A stretch of 64,000 nucleotides of DNA from Steromphala cineraria (taxonomy: Eukaryota > Mollusca > Gastropoda > Trochida > Trochidae): NCBI GenBank assembly GCA_916613615.1, contig OU744721.1:81783060-81847059 (forward strand), in the 5' to 3' direction. Shown here piece after piece: positions 57,885 through 64,000 of this stretch. A model generated the notes under the pieces. The model was not told the origin of the DNA. It was given only the letters and a program-made list of their open reading frames with translations, and did not search any database. The position numbers were made by a program, and so were the translations under genes. Within the stretch, counting starts at the first letter, position 1; every line of letters begins with the position of its first letter.

Positions 57885-58445
57885 ACCGGGGCCGGTATGT
57901 CCCCTTTGCACTAAAATAGAGATACTGAGTTATTTTTTCGCCATATACTAGTGTAGGTTTGTACATACATTGAGCCATATCTTAACTTTATTGCAATAAT
58001 TGTTGAAAGTTTCTAACGTAACTACTTTGCCCAAAACTATGCTTTAAAGACAACGAGTTGAAAAACCGAACATGTCCCGTATCGGGGCAGGTTCGGTTTC
58101 CCTCAGGGGCAGGTTCGGCCATCCTTTGGAACAATTGTTCAGGCTACAACAATTAAAGAGAGATAAGATGCTACTCATAGTATTCAATATTTTGGACAGA
58201 AAAATACTACATTACTTTACAAAGATATATTTTATAATGATGTGAACATAGTTAACTTTCTTTTACGAAAAAAATTCCGAGTTTTCCAACTAGAGGAGCC
58301 TACTCTTCAAGGACCACCAAGGGGGTCTTTTTGAGGAGGAGGACCTTTAGAAAAATGGTTTCGAGGAAGACCTTTAAATTTTTGTGACTCGTCCTCACGT
58401 CCAAATGTGCCCCGCCTGTAAAAACCGAACGTACCCCACAAACCA
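57885..58445. repeat. Probable interspersed repeat with ggggcaggttcgg motifs
   Basis: The patch begins with ggggagaccggggccggtat and contains two ggggcaggttcgg words (58084-58096, 58107-58119). Related words in the opposite sense (aaccgaacgtacccca near 58424, aaccgaacatgtccc near 58064) lie nearby. G/C-rich words in AT-rich intron suggest a decayed transposable element, but no class could be assigned. Confidence 0.4.
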
Positions 58446-58733
58446 CGTTTGCTCTTTTTTCTTTGCTACGAAAAATCACAGCCCATCATAACAAAATAAC
58501 TTGTTCGTTGCATATACGTCTCGGCATACCGGATTTATGCTCACTAAAGAACATATTCCTAAACACAGTCTATATGTGTCAAATACATAATGAACTGAAG
58601 TCGAATAAATTATGAAAAACTTATTATCTTCCACATTTTGTAAATAATTTGTTGGACTCTTACAATTTTAAAGTCAGTGTGGGAGTTAGGTCATGTTGTC
58701 TGTTAGGAATTACCAATTTAAAATAAAGTTCCC

Positions 58734-59270
58734 TACAGCTGCGTACCTTATGTTTGTTCACTTACCAGCGTATTCTAGTGCAAATATCATGTAATTTGGA
58801 ATGTCTTTGAGGCCTCCTATCATTACGAAAACGAAACGGGTAATATTGAAGTTTCACTACATAAGTTAAGATTCAGTTTGCGTTCACATATTTGTATTTT
58901 ACACAGATAACCGTAACAAATTTGGCAGGACATTGAAGCGACCAGGGATCAAAATAGTGAAAACACTATTTTTCTTTTTCTTTCTACAAAATCCTTCATA
59001 GCTTTGACCAAAGTCATTTTTGTTTCTTTGCACATATGCAATGTAATTGTGCTGATATTTTCACAAAGTTTGAATGTTATATTTTTATCGAAAGTTAAGA
59101 AAATCTGAATTTCACAAAAATGACCCAATCTGTCTATTTTGCAGGGACAATTGGTGATCCTTTTCAGTGTTCTTTGAGTTATTTTATTGACGACCAAACG
59201 AAACCCAAATAACATGATATTTGCACTAACATACACAAGCAAGTGAACAAACTTTAGGTACGCAGCTATA
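58734..59270. mobile_element. 537-bp TA-flanked element with about 66-bp imperfect TIRs
   Basis: The left end (cagctgcgtacctta, tttgttcactt, agtgcaaatatcatgtaatt) is the inverted complement of the right end over about 66 bases, at roughly 75% by eye. TA lies outside both ends, which fits a Tc1/mariner-type target. The inner sequence has no transposase. A truncated reversed relative lies at 40641-41020. Confidence 0.75.
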
Positions 59271-61830
59271 CATGTTTAGCATATTTGCAACCTTTTGTTT
59301 TTCCAAAAAATGTTTTAGTAGTTAATTATTTTTTCACAGTATTTGTATCATTTATGATATAATACTATTCATTGCTTTCATTCTACCTATCATATATAAT
59401 AGTTTAATGTTCTTTCTTATGGTGGTATATTGTGAACTGTGTAACGGGAAGGTGACAAGTCAGTAACGTGATCTTACGAAAACGACGCAAAACAATATTT
59501 AAGACAAACAAATAGAGTTATAGAGTAGGTACAATGTTGAGTTTAGCCTGCAAATCAATTGCAAGATGGAACGGTATTCACACAGTAATAACCGCATGTG
59601 CATAAGCTTATATCTATTCGGAAGAATTTTAAAGTTAAATGTCAAAAGCATCTGATTCTTAACCTGTGCCAGACAGATGAGGTTATACCATTTGTGGGAG
59701 ACATCAGTCATTGTATCCGATCTGACATGTTATCACACAACACCCGCATGTTGGGTGTATGAAACATGGCTGTTGATGGGAGTGCCACACTTAACGTAAG
59801 ATACAGCAAAAAAAGCGAACAATTAAGAGTCAATTACATTTACGCAAAAACTTAATCTTGGTTCCCATCAGAGCACTCGCTATGTAATTGCACAATAAGG
59901 TATACTGTGCACCCAATGTACACACATGGTATCTCACATGCTGCAAGATACACACATGCTTCCACCGTATGCTTTATCAACAAATCAAGAGCGGCACGTC
60001 GACCAATCGGTGCTTTTAATCAAGCATAAATTAGAGGCGTAGTTCAAGAAAATTTCAGTTTCCACCCTCAAAGGAAATGGCTTCTGACTGACAACGAATC
60101 AGTGCGTGTATACAGACTCTTCTTTATGTGCTGTGTTGTTATCAAGCGGCGCTAGACGGCAAACAGATAGTCCTGCTTCATGACTGTGTATAAGATAGGA
60201 GCCTTTAATACAGTCTAGGTCATAATTCTGCAAGTCTAGATTGATTGAAAATGAAATCAAAATAAATGAAATTATACAAATGAAGGTTCAGTCTTTATTT
60301 AAATATTTCATAATCTTAATTAAGTCCATACTAACAGTGAATTATTCACTGTACGTGTACTAGACATAACGATCACCCCAGAAGCACATTACATCCAGAC
60401 AGTTTCTTACGAGAATGACATGATACAGTCGAGAACGTTCGGGTTATCAGTTGGGCCAACTTCATATAAGTGTTTTACGTACTTAATGCAACGTTGAATT
60501 AAATCAACAAGAACTACGGCATTGGCAAAATCAAACTTTTGTATACCACATTGAAACACACAAAACTGTGTTCGTAGCAATGGCAGTGTCTTTATAAATC
60601 AATTCACCCCTTGGTGTGATTATCAGGTCAATATCAGAGGTTAAATATTTCGTATAACCAGGCGTGCAATGGTTATATTGTATCACCTTACCACTTCACA
60701 TCCTTGGTACGTTTGGCCGATATGTTCTCTGTTCGATACCACAAACAAACTCGGCTTCGCCTCACTTGTTTACGGTATCGCACCTCCAAAGAACTTATAA
60801 CGGTAACCCCCGTGGTTTAGGGTACATCAACCTACCCAATACCTTGAAACGTTGACTTTGTGAAAAATATACATCTTCGATATATAATATCAAAATACTT
60901 TTGAAACTTAATTTATTTACAGATTATATATTATTTATTTACGACTAGCTGAAATATTTCAGCAAGAAGGACATGTGAATCCTTGCATGAAGTTATGTAC
61001 TCAATCGTTTGACAAGAAATCAGTTCCATGCATATGGTCTGTTTTGAATCATCCATAATAAGGCCGATATTAATGTTGTTTGGGATTGTCAATCGAATGT
61101 CCTAATGTAGTACCTGAAACAAAAGTGTATCGTTTGTATTGCCTTATCTCAACGGTGATTTTTGAAAATTTCTTGTCATTGTTGACTTTATTTTTTTTCA
61201 TGTTGATCTCTTGTAAGTAACAATGCTTTTGAAACAAATATTCAAAACATTTTAAATCTGATTTTAATATGATGTTTGGGTGTTATTGTATAAATGTTGA
61301 ATAATGTGATAAATTGTAAGAACGAAAAGATTAATTGAATTACAAAGTCAGAGTTGTATAGCTAATAGGTACCCTGGTACGTATCAATATCATGCAATCA
61401 TTACTAGTTACTTATCTTAATGATCTTGACCATAAGATTTAAATAACGCAACTTTACTCCAACAGCAACATGCATTAATATACTTCTCAAAAGCATCAAA
61501 CCTACATTTGTATATTCTTAATACATTAGCGCATGGTTGAAATTATGCTTTGTTTAATAACACATCTTACTGACATATCGGAATGAAACATGCACTGTGA
61601 GTGATACAGTTTCTGTATTGCCCTTTGATGTCAGAAACAAGGCAGGGGTCAGAATGAAAGCCACATGGTGTCACGTTGCTGGGGTTCAAAACGTTGCGGT
61701 GTTGTGTTTGGTTACTCTATTGCTTTGAAAGTGATCCCTGCTAGTAAAAAGCTTGATGAAGGTATTTCCCTGAAAACTGTGATAACAAAATTCAAACTGT
61801 CCAATATTAATCAAAATTTCCAAAGTTTCT
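59271..61830. other. Non-coding, presumed intronic stretch
   Basis: AT-rich, no supported exon. A 47-bp hairpin with centre ctcggcttcgcctc lies at 60734-60780 (cgatacc/ggtatcg outer arms). Short frames at 60664-60855 and 61665-61919 have no domain; the latter runs into the MITE. Confidence 0.45.
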
Positions 61831-62194
61831 TTAAAGGGGCAGTAGCACGTTTTTTGATAATTTTATTTTTTCAATTTTTCACTGATAATTGTAAGTTAAT
61901 GTTAAATGTATTATTTTGACAGTGTCAAAAATCTCATTACACAAGCCAATCATCCATAGTCAGTGGACAAAGTATAAAGATTCACATAAAATCCATTGGC
62001 GGCCATTTTTTGTGAACACCTTTAATTCATTTTGTGTAAGAAAAAGGAATCGCATGGCTAAACTTTACGTTACATATTTGAATTATTACTGCTCCATTTA
62101 GTTTAAATACATTGTCTTTATATTGGAACCATTAATTTTCGATTTCCTGACATCACCTTATATTCCCCCTAAAAACTTGCTACTGCCCCTTTAA
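61831..62194. mobile_element. 364-bp MITE, copy 2 (TTAA-flanked)
   Basis: Same length and orientation as the copy at 29276-29639, with about 35 differences by eye. Ends ttaaaggggcagtagcacgt and acttgctactgcccctttaa are inverted repeats apart from one g/t difference. The central ccattggcggccatttt block is preserved. Non-coding; it lies in the presumed first intron of the channel gene. Confidence 0.9.
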
Positions 62195-64000
62195 AGTAAA
62201 CAAAATCTAGAGCCCAGTTCAAGGTATGAATGTGGTATGAACAAAACTTCAAACAAGAACTTTGAGCTGCTGACATTATAAGTTGGTGCAAATGAAAATA
62301 CTATTTGAGTATTCCTTAACTTCTTTTGAGTAGTGTATGAAACACGCTCATTTTATAACGTGTTAACCCTCTGTGACATACTTCAGCATCTTCGTTGATA
62401 AACACATAAATAAGATTTACCAAAAAAACATGGATAAACTTTAAGATGCAACTCACCTTAACGTTCTCCTGAAAAAACTTGAAACACGGACAGAGATTTG
62501 TTTAGAACATGAGACCACTTCATTTTCATCAACACCTACAAACCATGTGCTCTACATTGTGTGCAGCACGTGCGACATGACATTTGATAAAAAAAATTCG
62601 TGCATCACAAGATGAAATTGACAACGTCCATGCAGCCACAACTTCTGCTTCATAAATAGAGATACATTTGACGGACTGAAAAGTGACTTAAACATAAGAA
62701 TAGCATAGATCATTTGCCATAAACTACAATTTCGATGACGTTTTTGACAAATTATTTTCAAATTATTTTATTTTAGTTCAAAAAAAAGTTTTATCGTTTT
62801 CTTGAACTAAAAACAATTAAAACTGTTGGTACTTGCTCAGATTGATCTGATTCGCCAGGACATGCTCAATCTGCACATGAAATTCGCTTAGTGTGCAAAT
62901 GAAATTGGAGCAATGTTTGGAAGTGGAGTGTACTTCAGTTTGACATCGGTATACAACAACTAAATACATAACATTATATATGGTTGATATCAAACTTTTG
63001 TTATATGCAAAGCAGTATCAACCATGTGGTGTATGTGAAATGATGACCTTGACTTCGTGCATATTTGTAATCGCTCGATGGTTGTAACATATATTCATTC
63101 AATTAGCGGTTATAACCTTAAATTATTAAGGACAACATATACAAATAGCAACATCAAGACAGTATACCTCTATTGCTATAAAATCTTTTAGAATTACAGA
63201 TCACTATTTAACATTCAATCACCCATTCGCACTCCATCTAATTAATGCATATAAACTGAGAAATGTCAAGGTCAATGTAAAACATTTCATCCACATTGAC
63301 TGTTACGTTATGTTGAGTTATGTTAATTTATGGACTAGTAATGGAAATGATACAATAAGTATATGATATATTTGGAAATATATAAATACTAGTATCACAT
63401 GTTTGACGGGACACAAGATTAATAATTCAAGAAAATTTAACTCAAATTAACGATATCATGTTGCAAAATTCACTTTTGATCAACATAACCTATGCTCTAT
63501 AACTCTATGGATATCGCGCCAGAGTTTCCTGATTCTATGTATCCTCATGTTGGTGGTGGAGAAGGCACGGTATAAACGCGATGAAACACATTTCCTTTGG
63601 TTACAGAGTTATTTATATCTTACAATTTCACTTGTGAAGAGCTTAACACATTTCCTGATACTTTTTATCACAAGAAAATAAGACCAAGGGTACTTCATTA
63701 CACGATATGAAGCACGAAGTTTCAGCATGATGCCGAGAGCGAAGAAAGAGATGATATATTCAATGTTAACAAGTTCTCATTGTTCTAATTAGCTGTTGTG
63801 AATGTAAACTACTGTACATTTTCTACTGATGTGTTTTAAGTTGACTAATTGCAAATAAATATTTTTTTAGGTTGAAGCTATAGCAAATGTATGAAGTCTA
63901 TAAAGTAGCTGTAAAATATCAAAACCAAGTCATCAGAACATGAGGAAATACCAATACCGTTCCATAGTAAATCTTGATCGTAACTCTGCCTATTGCTATT
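62195..64000. other. Non-coding, presumed intronic stretch to window end
   Basis: AT-rich sequence with no supported exon, repeat array or RNA gene. The - frame at 62552-62761 lacks any domain. Confidence 0.45.

Overview
This is eukaryotic nuclear DNA, AT-rich and almost wholly intergenic or intronic. It has no operons, ribosome binding sites or bacterial gene spacing. A metazoan source, most likely a mollusc or another lophotrochozoan, is suggested by three things: a Shaw-like (Kv3) potassium channel exon with a normal splice donor, a BEL/Pao LTR retrotransposon, and many short inverted-repeat elements and minisatellites of the kind common in marine invertebrate genomes. The species cannot be fixed from the sequence alone.

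Only one host protein-coding exon is well supported: 54923-55366 on the + strand. It encodes the cytoplasmic T1 tetramerisation domain of a Shaw-type voltage-gated K+ channel and stops just before the first membrane segment. No later exon (S1-S6, pore) is visible before position 64000, so the first intron is probably longer than 8.6 kb.

Layout. 1-8 kb: a 62-bp-arm foldback (1581-1718), a 41-bp minisatellite (3219-3341), a nested cluster of inverted-repeat elements (3844-4855) and a 4 x 169-bp element with short terminal inverted repeats (6674-7446). 8-44 kb: long AT-rich non-coding stretches broken by CpG-rich blocks with dense transcription-factor-like motifs (about 8.1-8.8, 11.6-12.4, 14.15-14.5, 26.6-27.5, 33.8-35.1 and 38.1-39.5 kb), two more minisatellites (9.6-9.95 and 18.8-19.27 kb), a divergent pair of CTCF-like motifs (19538-19576) and one copy of a 364-bp TTAA-flanked MITE (29276-29639). 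44.66-50.85 kb: an 18-bp minisatellite split by a degenerate BEL/Pao element (44815-50628) with 402/386-bp LTRs and a 5-bp target duplication. 50.9-64 kb: Tc1/mariner transposase relics, the channel exon, a TA-flanked element with long terminal inverted repeats (58734-59270; relative at 40641-41020) and the second 364-bp MITE (61831-62194).

No tRNA, rRNA, CRISPR array or clear new multi-gene system was found. The most unusual observations are a perfect 26-bp inversion distinguishing the two LTRs of the BEL element, seven TCACGTGA (CLEAR/M-box-like) palindromes in one window, the divergent CTCF-like pair able to form a hairpin, and the nested inverted-repeat elements. All regulatory readings are motif-level inference. 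Mismatch and copy counts were made by eye.
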